Origin: Gammaproteobacteria bacterium
GTDB lineage: Bacteria; Pseudomonadota; Gammaproteobacteria; UBA9214
Length of the DNA: 6,524 nt
Reading direction: 5' to 3'
Assembly: GCA_020027635.1 (NCBI GenBank)
Contig: JAHKKL010000112.1
Span: 1 to 6,524, forward strand
Under the pieces are notes generated by a model, which was not told the DNA's origin, searched no databases, and saw only the letters and a program-made list of their open reading frames with translations. Positions 1 through 5,634 of the stretch are shown one piece after another (position 1 is the stretch's first letter; each line of letters starts with the position of its first letter). The translations under genes were made by a program, and so were the position numbers.

Positions 1-1
1 G

Positions 2-250
2 TATTTGCGGAAGATGGCGGGAAATAGTTGTCGATCTGCAGGAGCATCACAGAGAAATCTTTACACATTTTTTGAAGCCATTTATCTAGAAGCGAAAGAA
101 TTATCTGTAACACAGGAAGATATTAAAAATCTGGAAAAGTTCAGATATTGGGCAGCGCAACAAGCTATTGGCGTGGATGGTGATGCGACCGGTAGCGTTT
201 CTGAATATGAATCACGGATTAAGAAATTCCTCGAGGAGAATCTACGGTGA
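2..250 (+). CDS. Unrecognised protein, 5'-truncated by window edge
   Basis: This reading frame is open from the first bases of the window to a TGA at 248-250. A TTG at 5 or an ATG at 14 could serve as start, but neither has a convincing ribosome site, so it is more likely the C-terminal part of a gene that begins outside the window. The visible 80 or so residues are hydrophilic and probably helical (FFEAIYLEAKELS, then EYESRIKKFLEENL at the end), with no signal peptide, membrane segment or known motif. The region is clearly AT-rich compared with the GC-rich sdh operon, suggesting accessory or transferred DNA. Its stop overlaps the ATG of the next small frame by one base (TGATG), so the two were probably translated together. 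I do not recognise the family and assign no function. Confidence 0.5.
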   Translation, partial: YLRKMAGNSCRSAGASQRNLYTFFEAIYLEAKELSVTQEDIKNLEKFRYWAAQQAIGVDGDATGSVSEYESRIKKFLEENLR

Positions 251-330
251 TGCGCTTCAAGGTAATTGCTGCATGTATGTTATTGTGTTTTGCACAATGC
301 TCACCGGCTTACGAACACACGCTGAACTAA
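250..330 (+). pseudogene. Small exported protein, truncated at repeat copy 1
   Basis: This is a 26-residue frame starting at ATG 250. It has a good ribosome site (GAGGAG, 233-238) and overlaps the preceding stop by one base. The protein starts MRFKVIAACMLLCFAQC, a basic N-terminus followed by a hydrophobic core, and then SPA before YEH, which fits a type I signal peptidase site. The FAQC stretch is not a canonical lipobox. Only six residues follow the putative cleavage site before TAA at 328-330, and that TAA is formed by the first bases of the 29-base repeat. The simplest reading is that a longer exported protein was cut off when the repeat arrived. Its native C-terminus is not seen: the fragment beyond the repeat is in another frame and is richer in GC. 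A genuine 26-residue peptide is less likely. Confidence 0.5.
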
Positions 331-356
331 AAGGGGCCGGATACATTTTCAGTCCG
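328..356 (+). repeat. RAYT-linked repeat, copy 1 (solo, direct)
   Basis: This 29-base sequence is identical to 542-570. It begins TAAAAGGGGCCGG and ends ATTTTCAGTCCG. The inner CGGA (338-341) and TCCG (353-356) are complementary and could form a small stem with a loop containing ACATTTT, as in REP-like elements. It lies directly after the truncated small exported frame and supplies that frame's stop codon. No transposase lies immediately next to it, so it looks like a solo copy or the left edge of a larger or nested insertion. Confidence 0.8.
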
Positions 357-358
357 CG

Positions 359-520
359 GTGCTCGATGATCAGGAACTGGAGGGCCGGCTGCTCGGACTC
401 TGGCGCGGAATGCTGCATAAGCTCGGCAACGGCGACATCAGCGGCGCGCTCAGCGTCATCAGCCCGCCAACCAGGGACAAGTATCAGTCGATATTCACCG
501 ACCTGCAGGCCGAAATCTAA
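359..520 (+). pseudogene. Orphan fragment of a larger protein, between two repeats
   Basis: This 53-codon frame begins just after repeat copy 1 and ends at TAA 518-520, 21 bases before copy 2. It looks like real protein: an acidic start VLDDQELEGRLLGLWRGM, then KLGNGDISGALSVI and RDKYQSIFTDLQAEI. The pattern 'short helix, G-D-I/V-x-G-A-L, then R-x-x-Y-x-x-I/A-F-x-x-L' resembles a domain I associate with the C-terminal part of large surface or Rhs-neighbour proteins, where it normally continues well past this point. That assignment is from memory and is weak. There is no start codon with a ribosome site (the frame opens inside the repeat), and the frame differs from that of the signal peptide upstream. 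I read it as a decayed internal fragment trapped between two repeats. Confidence 0.4.
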
Positions 521-541
521 AGGATCACCTCAAATAACAAT

Positions 542-570
542 TAAAAGGGGCCGGATACATTTTCAGTCCG
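542..570 (+). repeat. RAYT-linked repeat, copy 2 (left end of RAYT element)
   Basis: This copy is identical over 29 bases to 328-356. CCGGA (551-555) and TCCGG (567-571) form a perfect five-base stem around an 11-base loop. On the minus strand it provides the stop codon of the transposase (TGA, 563-565) and its last two residues. With the inverted copy at 1247-1268 it brackets the transposase gene, AAAAGGGG being outermost on both sides. Confidence 0.85.
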
Positions 571-1162
571 GTGTTTTCCTGGGTCTGCCGCGCTGGCCGT
601 TGCCCAGTGTGACAGCCAGGGCCTGCTCGACCTCCCGCCTGAATCGGTCGTTGCCGGTTGGCAGGCCCTTGTCGACGCTGTCGCGGATATGCCTGATCAG
701 GTGCTGATTGAGCGCCTCCCTGAATAAGCCCGTGTAGGCTGCTCTCCGGGGGTAATCCCCGGGATGCCTGACCATGCCGGCCCGTACCGGGTTGAGTTCA
801 ATATAGCGATAACAGGTCAGGCAGTAGCGCGCTTCGTCTACCAACGAAGACTTGTAGCGCCCTTCCCAGAGGGTACCGGATCGACGGTGGTTCCTGTTGA
901 TCGTGCGGACATAATCCCGGCCCAGGTCCCGAACCACCCGTGACACGCTATCGGGATTCCCGGGCGTCAGGAGTAAATGGACATGATTGGTCATCAGGAC
1001 ATAGGCATGGAGTGCGCAATCGTGCTTGTAACAGGCGGCAGCCAACAGATCCAGGTAGAGTCGGTAGTCATCAGCGGAGAAGAAGCAGGCCTGGCGATTG
1101 TTGCCACGTTGGGTGACATGCTGGGGAATACCCGGTAGATTGAGACGCGCTGGACGTGGCAT
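563..1162 (-). CDS. REP-associated tyrosine transposase (RAYT, IS200-like Y1), probably internally deleted
   Basis: This is a single-strand DNA nicking-joining enzyme of the Y1/HUH family, predicted to act on REP-type palindromes. The 199-residue protein opens MPRPARLNLPGIPQHVTQRG, the usual start of this family. The HUH metal-binding pair lies in MTNHVHLLL (H60, H62). The likely nucleophilic tyrosine is in CYRYIELNPVRAGM (Y120, with Y118 as an alternative). The C-terminus GRPRK is typical. After HPGDYP (residues 133-138) related proteins normally continue WSSY and about 30 further residues before a segment like RRAAYTGLF; here P138 joins RRAAY directly. This looks like an in-frame internal deletion and explains the short length (relatives are usually about 225-240 residues). 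The start ATG has GGGAAG eight bases upstream. The stop TGA lies inside repeat copy 2. Whether it is still active is uncertain. Confidence 0.88.
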   Translation of the reverse strand: MPRPARLNLPGIPQHVTQRGNNRQACFFSADDYRLYLDLLAAACYKHDCALHAYVLMTNHVHLLLTPGNPDSVSRVVRDLGRDYVRTINRNHRRSGTLWEGRYKSSLVDEARYCLTCYRYIELNPVRAGMVRHPGDYPRRAAYTGLFREALNQHLIRHIRDSVDKGLPTGNDRFRREVEQALAVTLGNGQRGRPRKTPD

Positions 1163-1172
1163 GACGTGTCTT

Positions 1173-1206
1173 CCCGAGAAACAGAGTGACCACCTTGCCT
1201 CTCGGG
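1173..1206 (-). other. Inverted repeat just upstream of the transposase start
   Basis: CCCGAGA (1173-1179) and TCTCGGG (1200-1206) are perfect seven-base arms separated by 20 bases. The structure ends 11 bases before the transposase ATG and overlaps its likely ribosome site (GGGAAG in the gene's direction). It could be a transposase recognition structure or limit translation of the gene; the sequence alone does not decide. There is no T-run after it, so a terminator is unlikely. Confidence 0.35.
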
Positions 1207-1243
1207 TTGAGCGTTGAACATCGGAGAATGTCCCGATTCCGGG

Positions 1244-2308
1244 TCAGAAAATGTATCCGGCCCCTTTTTGGGGATAGGGCAGCGTTCCAAGCAGGAACAC
1301 CGGGCCGTCGCTGGAACCGAGATGGAGGTCGCCTGCTTCCGCTGCGCCGATCTGCAGGACGGCGAGCGCGGCATAGCCGCCGTCGGGATGGGGCTGGGCA
1401 TCCACGATCTGACCGGCCGCCTGCGTGCTGTCGTTCGTGGTATACAGGGCGTCGCCAGGCGACGGCCGAGCATCCGCCGCGATGCGCCCGGCATACATGC
1501 GGCGTTTCAGCGCGCCCAGGTACTGGGTGCGCGCCACGATCTCCTGTCCGGGGTAACAGCCCTTGCGGAAGTTCACCCCGTCGATGAGCTGCAGGTTGAG
1601 CATCTGCGGAATGAACTGCTCGGCGGTGTTCGCATAGACATTCGGCAAACCGGCCTGGATCTCGGTGAGCTGCCAGGCGGCCAGGCCGACCGGGGCGCCG
1701 CGCACGTTCAGCGTATCCCAGAGCCGTTTCGCGGCATCGAATGACAGGGCATAGATTTCGAAGCGGGGATGGACACCAGGTACCCGCAGCAGCGACAGGT
1801 CTTGCGTGCGGATCACATCGCCTGGCTGCTCCGGCGGTCTGCCGATGGCGGAGAAAAGCTCCTCCGCGGCGTCCCTGCCCGTGACGCCGATGCGGATGAA
1901 GTTGTCCGTGGCATCTTCCAGGGTGACCTCGGCGCGCAGGACATAGCGGCGCAGGCGCTGCAGCACCGCATCGAGGGTATCCAGCGGGAGCCGCAGATAG
2001 AAGGTATCGCCGCGCCGGAACAGACGGAACAGGCCGAGGATGCGGCCCTTCGGCGTGCAATAGGCGCTCAACTGGCTATGGCCCTCATCCACCTGGTTGA
2101 CATCATTGCTGAACTGGCCCTGCAGGAAGGCGGCGGCGTCCTTGCCGTGAACGGAGATCACCCCCAGGTGGCCGAGATCGGCGAACACCAGACCGGTGAC
2201 GGCGACCTCCAGCTCGCGTTCCGGGTTGCCGTAATGAACCGCGATGTCATCCGCGAATTCGGCCCCGGCATCGTCTCCGAGAAAGTTCTTCCAGCGGTGT
2301 TTCATCAT
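1244..2308 (-). CDS. ygfZ: YgfZ, folate-binding Fe-S cluster repair/assembly protein
   Basis: YgfZ is a GcvT-like, tetrahydrofolate-binding cytoplasmic protein needed for full activity of certain iron-sulfur enzymes. The family signature KGCYPGQE is intact at residues 249-256, with the key cysteine C251, followed by the conserved YLGALKRRMY stretch (263-272). The N-terminal folate-binding part has the usual FLQGQFSNDV (61-70) and TPKGRILGLFRLF (85-97). The start is the first of two adjacent ATGs, with AAGG about six bases upstream. At 354 residues it is somewhat longer than E. coli YgfZ (about 326). The normal C-terminus should lie near LPYPQ (343-347); the last residues KGAGYIF and the stop come from the repeat at the edge of the transposase element, so the tail is chimeric. 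The core appears complete and probably functional. It is divergent from the sdh operon, whose SdhB is an Fe-S protein. Confidence 0.93.
   Translation of the reverse strand: MMKHRWKNFLGDDAGAEFADDIAVHYGNPERELEVAVTGLVFADLGHLGVISVHGKDAAAFLQGQFSNDVNQVDEGHSQLSAYCTPKGRILGLFRLFRRGDTFYLRLPLDTLDAVLQRLRRYVLRAEVTLEDATDNFIRIGVTGRDAAEELFSAIGRPPEQPGDVIRTQDLSLLRVPGVHPRFEIYALSFDAAKRLWDTLNVRGAPVGLAAWQLTEIQAGLPNVYANTAEQFIPQMLNLQLIDGVNFRKGCYPGQEIVARTQYLGALKRRMYAGRIAADARPSPGDALYTTNDSTQAAGQIVDAQPHPDGGYAALAVLQIGAAEAGDLHLGSSDGPVFLLGTLPYPQKGAGYIF
1247..1268 (-). repeat. RAYT-linked repeat, copy 3 (inverted, right end)
   Basis: Read on the minus strand, this is a perfect 22-base match to the core of the other two copies, from AAAAGGGG through CCGG to ATTTTC. 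It then diverges (TGACCCGG instead of AGTCCGG). It is inverted relative to copy 2 and forms the right border of the transposase element. It is also coding: in the ygfZ frame it reads KGAGYIF, immediately followed by TGA (1244-1246). CCCC-TTTTT-GGGG (1261-1273) spans its outer edge. Confidence 0.85.
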
Positions 2309-2332
2309 CTGGCCTTTGGGGTAGGAACGAAA

Positions 2333-2361
2333 ATTCTAGTTGAATCCGCGCGGGCTGTCAG
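2333..2361 (-). promoter_or_regulatory. Sigma70-type promoter for ygfZ
   Basis: Read on the minus strand, CTGACA (2356-2361; 5 of 6 to TTGACA) is followed after exactly 17 bases by TAGAAT (2333-2338; 5 of 6 to TATAAT). Transcription would start near 2326, giving a leader of about 18 bases that contains the AAGG ribosome site before the ygfZ ATG at 2308. Both hexamers and the spacing are close to ideal, so this is the best promoter in the window. Confidence 0.65.
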
Positions 2362-2370
2362 CCTTTCATC

Positions 2371-2385
2371 CGGGGGGACGCCCCG
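2371..2385. other. GC-rich hairpin between the divergent promoters
   Basis: CGGGG (2371-2375) and CCCCG (2381-2385) are perfect five-base arms around a GGACG loop. It lies between the -35 box of ygfZ and the sdh promoter. It could be an operator or simply chance in GC-rich DNA; nothing identifies a binding protein. Confidence 0.2.
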
Positions 2386-2409
2386 TGTCTGGTGTTCCCC
2401 GCAGGGCGG

Positions 2410-2418
2410 TGGTATAAA
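2410..2418 (+). promoter_or_regulatory. Extended -10 promoter for the sdh operon
   Basis: TG-G-TATAAA fits an extended -10 element (TGnTATAAT). A matching -35 is poor: the sequence 17 bases upstream (TGGTGT, 2390-2395) is weak, as is usual for extended -10 promoters or those needing an activator. Transcription would start near 2425, only about 8-17 bases before the possible sdhC starts (2433 or 2442), so the leader would be very short. It is the only promoter-like sequence I see upstream of sdhC. Confidence 0.45.
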
Positions 2419-2441
2419 AGCAGCCATCATCGATGCCGACC

Positions 2442-2822
2442 ATGCAAAACCAGCGATCAGCGCCTGTTTTCCTCAATCTTTTCCGGATCCACTTTCCGGT
2501 CGGCGCCGTCACCTCCATCGCCCATCGCCTCTCGGGCCTGCTGCTGTTCCTGTCGTTTCCGCTGCTGGTCTACTGGCTGGACCTGTCGTTGCGCGATCCG
2601 GCGAGCTATGCGAACGCGGTCGAATGGCTGCATTGCGGCTGGGTGCGGCTCGCCTCGGTTTTCATCGCCTGGTCGCTGATTCATCATCTGCTGGCCGGAC
2701 TGCGTTTTCTCCTCATCGATCTCGGGGTGGGCGTCGAGCGGACAACGGCGCGCCGCTCCGCCTGGACGGTCAACGGGCTAGCGCTGCTGCTGGTGCTGGG
2801 CTACATCGGGTGGATCGTATGA
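2442..2822 (+). CDS. sdhC: Succinate dehydrogenase cytochrome b556 subunit
   Basis: SdhC is one of two membrane anchors of respiratory complex II; it carries heme b and part of the quinone site. Counting from ATG 2442 gives 126 residues with three hydrophobic helices (about 20-47, 67-92 and 108-126). TSIAHRLSG contains S25 and R29, matching the quinone-site S27 and R31 of E. coli. H82 in HHLLAGLRFLLIDLG matches the heme ligand H84. The constant offset of two supports ATG 2442; ATG 2433 would add only MPT. Neither start has a recognisable Shine-Dalgarno sequence. It is the first gene of the operon, and its TGA overlaps the sdhD ATG (ATGA). Confidence 0.95.
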   Translation: MQNQRSAPVFLNLFRIHFPVGAVTSIAHRLSGLLLFLSFPLLVYWLDLSLRDPASYANAVEWLHCGWVRLASVFIAWSLIHHLLAGLRFLLIDLGVGVERTTARRSAWTVNGLALLLVLGYIGWIV

Positions 2823-3157
2823 GCCGGCACACCTACGCGCTGCGCGCGTGGCTCATCCAGCGTTTCAGCGCGGTCTACCTCGCCGGTTTCCTGGCTTACC
2901 TTGTCATCCATTTCCTGATACAGGGAAGCCACGGCTATGCCGAGTGGCGCGCGTGGCTTTCGCATCCGGCCATGGGCATCGCCGGCGCCGGCTTCGTCCT
3001 CGCGCTGATGCTGCACGGCTGGGTCGGCGTGCGCGACATCATCCTCGATTACATCCCCGCACTGGGGATGCGCCTGTTGCTGCTCACGCTGAGCGGCGCG
3101 CTGCTCGCGGCGAGCGGTTTCTGGGCGTTGCGCCTGCTGTTGCTGGCCGCGGGGTAG
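2819..3157 (+). CDS. sdhD: Succinate dehydrogenase hydrophobic membrane anchor subunit
   Basis: SdhD is the second membrane anchor of complex II; with SdhC it holds heme b and forms the ubiquinone site. The 112-residue protein has three predicted membrane helices (about 16-35, 52-75 and 83-110). LMLHGWVGVRDIILDYI is the family signature: H66 is the expected heme ligand (E. coli H71), and D77-Y78 correspond to the quinone-site pair D82-Y83. The start ATG 2819 overlaps the sdhC stop in an ATGA arrangement typical of translational coupling. The same frame is open far upstream through ygfZ antisense and the control region, but only this last part is the gene. The sdhA start follows four bases after the stop. 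Confidence 0.95.
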   Translation: MSRHTYALRAWLIQRFSAVYLAGFLAYLVIHFLIQGSHGYAEWRAWLSHPAMGIAGAGFVLALMLHGWVGVRDIILDYIPALGMRLLLLTLSGALLAASGFWALRLLLLAAG

Positions 3158-3161
3158 ACGC

Positions 3162-4925
3162 GTGGAGATCGCCCGCCGCAAATTCGACACCCTGATCATC
3201 GGCGCCGGCGGCGGCGGGCTGCGCGCCGCGCTGCAACTCGCCAGCGCCGAGGCGCATGTCGCGGTTGTTTCCAAGGTGTTTCCGACGCGCTCGCACACGG
3301 TGGCCGCCCAGGGCGGCGTCAACGCGGCGCTCGCCAACGTGCGCCCCGACAACTGGCACTGGCACATGTTCGACACCGTCAAGGGCAGCGACTACCTCGG
3401 CGACCAGGACGCCATCGAGTACATGTGCCGCGCGGCGCCGCAGGCCGTCTATGAACTGGAGCATTTCGGGGTGCCGTTCTCGCGGCTCGATGATGGCCGC
3501 ATCTACCAGCGCCAGTTCGGCGGCCAGAGCATGAACTTCGGCGGGGAGCAGGCCGCGCGCACCTGCGCGGCGGCGGATCGCACCGGGCATGCCATTCTGC
3601 ATTCGCTCTACCAGCAGAATATCCGCGCCAAAACGCATTTCTTCGACGAGTACTTCGCCGTCGACCTGGTGCGCGACGCGGAAGGCTGCCTGCTCGGCGC
3701 CCTGGTGATGGACATCGCCAGCGGGGAGCCCCTGCTGATCGAAGCCAAGACGACGCTGATCGCCACCGGCGGCGTCGGGCAGCTGTTCCGCACCAATACC
3801 AACGCGCTCATCAACACCGGCGACGGCATGGCGATGGCCCTGCGGGCCGGCATTCCGCTGCAGGATATGGAATTCTTCCAGTTCCATCCGACCGGCATCG
3901 CCGGCAAGGGCATGCTGATCTCCGAAGCGGTGCGCGGCGAGGGAGGTTATCTCGTCAACGCCGGGGGCGAGCGCTTCATGGAACGCTATGCACCGCATGC
4001 GCTGGATCTCGCCAGCCGGGACGTGGTGAGCCGCGCCATCGCGACGGAGATCCGCGAAGGGCGCGGCTGCGGCCCGCGCAAGGACCATGTTCTGCTGAAG
4101 CTCGACCACCTGGGGTCGGAGACCGTCCACAAGCGCCTGCCCGGCATCTGCGACATGGTCATGACCTTCCTCGGCTTCGATCCGGCGGAGTCCCCGATAC
4201 CGGTGGCCCCGACCGCGCATTACACCATGGGCGGCATCCCGACTAACCGCTTCGGCCAGGTGGTCGTACCGCAGAAGCACGGTCCCGAAGAGCCGGTGCC
4301 CGGCCTCTACGCCGCCGGCGAATGCGCCTGCGTCTCGGTGCACGGCGCCAACCGCCTGGGCGGCAATTCCCTGCTGGATATCATCGTCTTCGGCCGGGCG
4401 GCGGCCAACCACATCATCGAGTACCTGCGGGAGAACCGCTATCACCGGCCGTTCCCGGACGATGGGCTGGAGGCCGCGCGGGCGCGGCTGGCGCGCTGGG
4501 AGCAGCAGGGCGACGGGGAGTCGGTGGATGCCCTGCGCGGCGAGCTGCAGCAGGTCATGGAGGCGGATTGCGGCGTGTTCCGCACCGAGGCGGTGTTGGC
4601 CGATGGCCTGCGCAAGGTCAGCGCGCTCGCCGAGCGCATGGCGCAGGTACGGCTGCGGGATCACAGCCGCGTGTTCAACACCGCGCGCATCGAGGCCCTG
4701 GAGCTGGAAAACCTCATGGAGTGCGCACTGGCGACCGTGGCCACCGCCCTGGCGCGCCGGGAAAGCCGGGGTGCGCACACGCGCATCGACTACCCGCGGC
4801 GCGACGACGTCCAGTGGCTGCGCCACAGCCTGTATCACCGCGAAACCCGCAGCGTCGACTCCAAGCCGGTGCGGACCCGGCCGATCACCGTGGACAGTTT
4901 TCCGCCCAAAGAACGGGTCTACTGA
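3162..4925 (+). CDS. sdhA: Succinate dehydrogenase flavoprotein subunit
   Basis: SdhA is the catalytic subunit of complex II: it oxidises succinate to fumarate using covalently bound FAD. It is 587 residues, almost the same as E. coli SdhA (588). The FAD fold starts at TLIIGAGGGGLRAAL (10-24). H45 in RSHTVAAQGG is the residue that carries the covalent flavin. Active-site residues are all present at or one off the E. coli numbers: H242 (FHPTGI), E255, R286, H353 (AHYTMGG) and R398 (GANRLGGNSLLD). The C-terminus has the family's RIDYPRRDDVQWL. The start is GTG, placed by the usual N-terminus (M-E-I-A-R-R-K-F-D) and by GGGG seven bases upstream. It is followed by sdhB after five bases. The downstream sdhE product is expected to assist flavin attachment to H45. 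Confidence 0.97.
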   Translation: MEIARRKFDTLIIGAGGGGLRAALQLASAEAHVAVVSKVFPTRSHTVAAQGGVNAALANVRPDNWHWHMFDTVKGSDYLGDQDAIEYMCRAAPQAVYELEHFGVPFSRLDDGRIYQRQFGGQSMNFGGEQAARTCAAADRTGHAILHSLYQQNIRAKTHFFDEYFAVDLVRDAEGCLLGALVMDIASGEPLLIEAKTTLIATGGVGQLFRTNTNALINTGDGMAMALRAGIPLQDMEFFQFHPTGIAGKGMLISEAVRGEGGYLVNAGGERFMERYAPHALDLASRDVVSRAIATEIREGRGCGPRKDHVLLKLDHLGSETVHKRLPGICDMVMTFLGFDPAESPIPVAPTAHYTMGGIPTNRFGQVVVPQKHGPEEPVPGLYAAGECACVSVHGANRLGGNSLLDIIVFGRAAANHIIEYLRENRYHRPFPDDGLEAARARLARWEQQGDGESVDALRGELQQVMEADCGVFRTEAVLADGLRKVSALAERMAQVRLRDHSRVFNTARIEALELENLMECALATVATALARRESRGAHTRIDYPRRDDVQWLRHSLYHRETRSVDSKPVRTRPITVDSFPPKERVY

Positions 4926-4930
4926 CGCCC

Positions 4931-5632
4931 ATGAAATTCTCCATCTACCGCTACCACCCCGAGCACGATACCACACCGTCCATGCAGGCCATGGAACTCG
5001 CTGACGCGCTGATCAAACCGGGGATGATGCTGCTCGATGCCCTGCTGCTGCTCAAGGCGCAGGACGAAAGCCTCACCTTCCGGCGTTCCTGCGGCGAGGG
5101 GGTGTGCGGCTCCGACGGCATGAACATCAACGGCCGCAACGCGCTCGCCTGCATCACGCCGCTCGCCGGACTGAAGACCCCGATCGAGGTGCGTCCCATG
5201 CCCGGCCTGCCGGTCATCCGCGATCTCGTCGTCGACCTCGAGCCGTTCTACCGCCAGTACCGCGCCGTCACGCCCTATCTCATCAACCACGATCCGGAAC
5301 CCGAGGTCGAACGCCGCCAGAGCCCGGCAGAGCGCGAACAACTGGACGGCCTGTACGAATGCATCTTGTGCGCCTGCTGCACCACCTCCTGCCCGTCGTA
5401 CTGGTGGAATCCGGACAAGTTCCTGGGACCGGCCGCGCTGCTGCAATCCTGGCGGTTCCTGGCCGACAGCCGCGACCAGGCGACGGACGAGCGCCTCGCC
5501 GACCTCGACGGTCCGTTCAAACTGTTTCGCTGTCACACCATCATGAACTGCGTGGAGGTCTGTCCCAAGGGCCTGAACCCGACACGCGCTATCGGCCGCA
5601 TCAAGGAACTGATGCTGAAGCGCTCGACCTGA
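4931..5632 (+). CDS. sdhB: Succinate dehydrogenase iron-sulfur subunit
   Basis: SdhB carries electrons from the SdhA flavin through three Fe-S clusters to quinone. It is 233 residues. The [2Fe-2S] site is RSCGEGVCGSDGMN...LAC with C54, C59, D62 and C74; the third ligand is aspartate, as in E. coli SdhB (D63). CILCACCTTSCPSYWW and RCHTIMNCVEVCPKG supply C144, C147, C150 and C211 for [4Fe-4S], and C154, C201 and C207 for [3Fe-4S]. W159 and H202 match the quinone-site W164 and H207 of E. coli. The ATG at 4931 gives the normal N-terminus although its ribosome site is weak, suggesting coupling to sdhA five bases upstream. sdhE begins 2-14 bases after the stop. Confidence 0.97.
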   Translation: MKFSIYRYHPEHDTTPSMQAMELADALIKPGMMLLDALLLLKAQDESLTFRRSCGEGVCGSDGMNINGRNALACITPLAGLKTPIEVRPMPGLPVIRDLVVDLEPFYRQYRAVTPYLINHDPEPEVERRQSPAEREQLDGLYECILCACCTTSCPSYWWNPDKFLGPAALLQSWRFLADSRDQATDERLADLDGPFKLFRCHTIMNCVEVCPKGLNPTRAIGRIKELMLKRST

Positions 5633-5634
5633 CC

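Larger units (their letters stand above)
543..1268 (-). mobile_element. RAYT element bounded by inverted 22-base repeats
   Basis: This element of about 726 bases consists of one minus-strand tyrosine (Y1/HUH) transposase gene. It is bracketed by inverted copies of a 22-base sequence (543-564 on plus; 1247-1268 on minus), with AAAAGGGG facing outward at both ends. RAYT genes are known to sit inside inverted REP-type palindromes, so the arrangement fits that class better than a DDE insertion sequence. No target-site duplication is visible: the left flank is AATAACAATT and the right flank is TGGGGATAGGG. That absence is expected for Y1 transposases. The right end lies inside the last codons of ygfZ. 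Confidence 0.7.

Noticed and set aside
328..570. Two identical 29-base repeats as a minimal CRISPR array
   Set aside because: The interval is 185 bases, far longer than a spacer, it contains a protein fragment, and a third copy is inverted beside a transposase.
168..707. 179-codon plus-strand frame across the repeats
   Set aside because: It runs through two repeat copies, the fragment and the antisense of the transposase in the wrong frame; there is no ribosome site and no recognisable protein.
1769..2818. Plus-strand frame reading through ygfZ antisense into sdhD as one long protein
   Set aside because: Only the last 112 codons (from 2819) resemble a protein, namely SdhD. The upstream part is antisense to ygfZ and crosses the promoter region and sdhC in the wrong frame.
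3084..4976. 630-codon open frame on the minus strand across sdhA
   Set aside because: It is antisense to the unmistakable sdhA gene, has histidine/arginine/alanine-rich low-information sequence, and is the usual shadow frame of GC-rich codon use.
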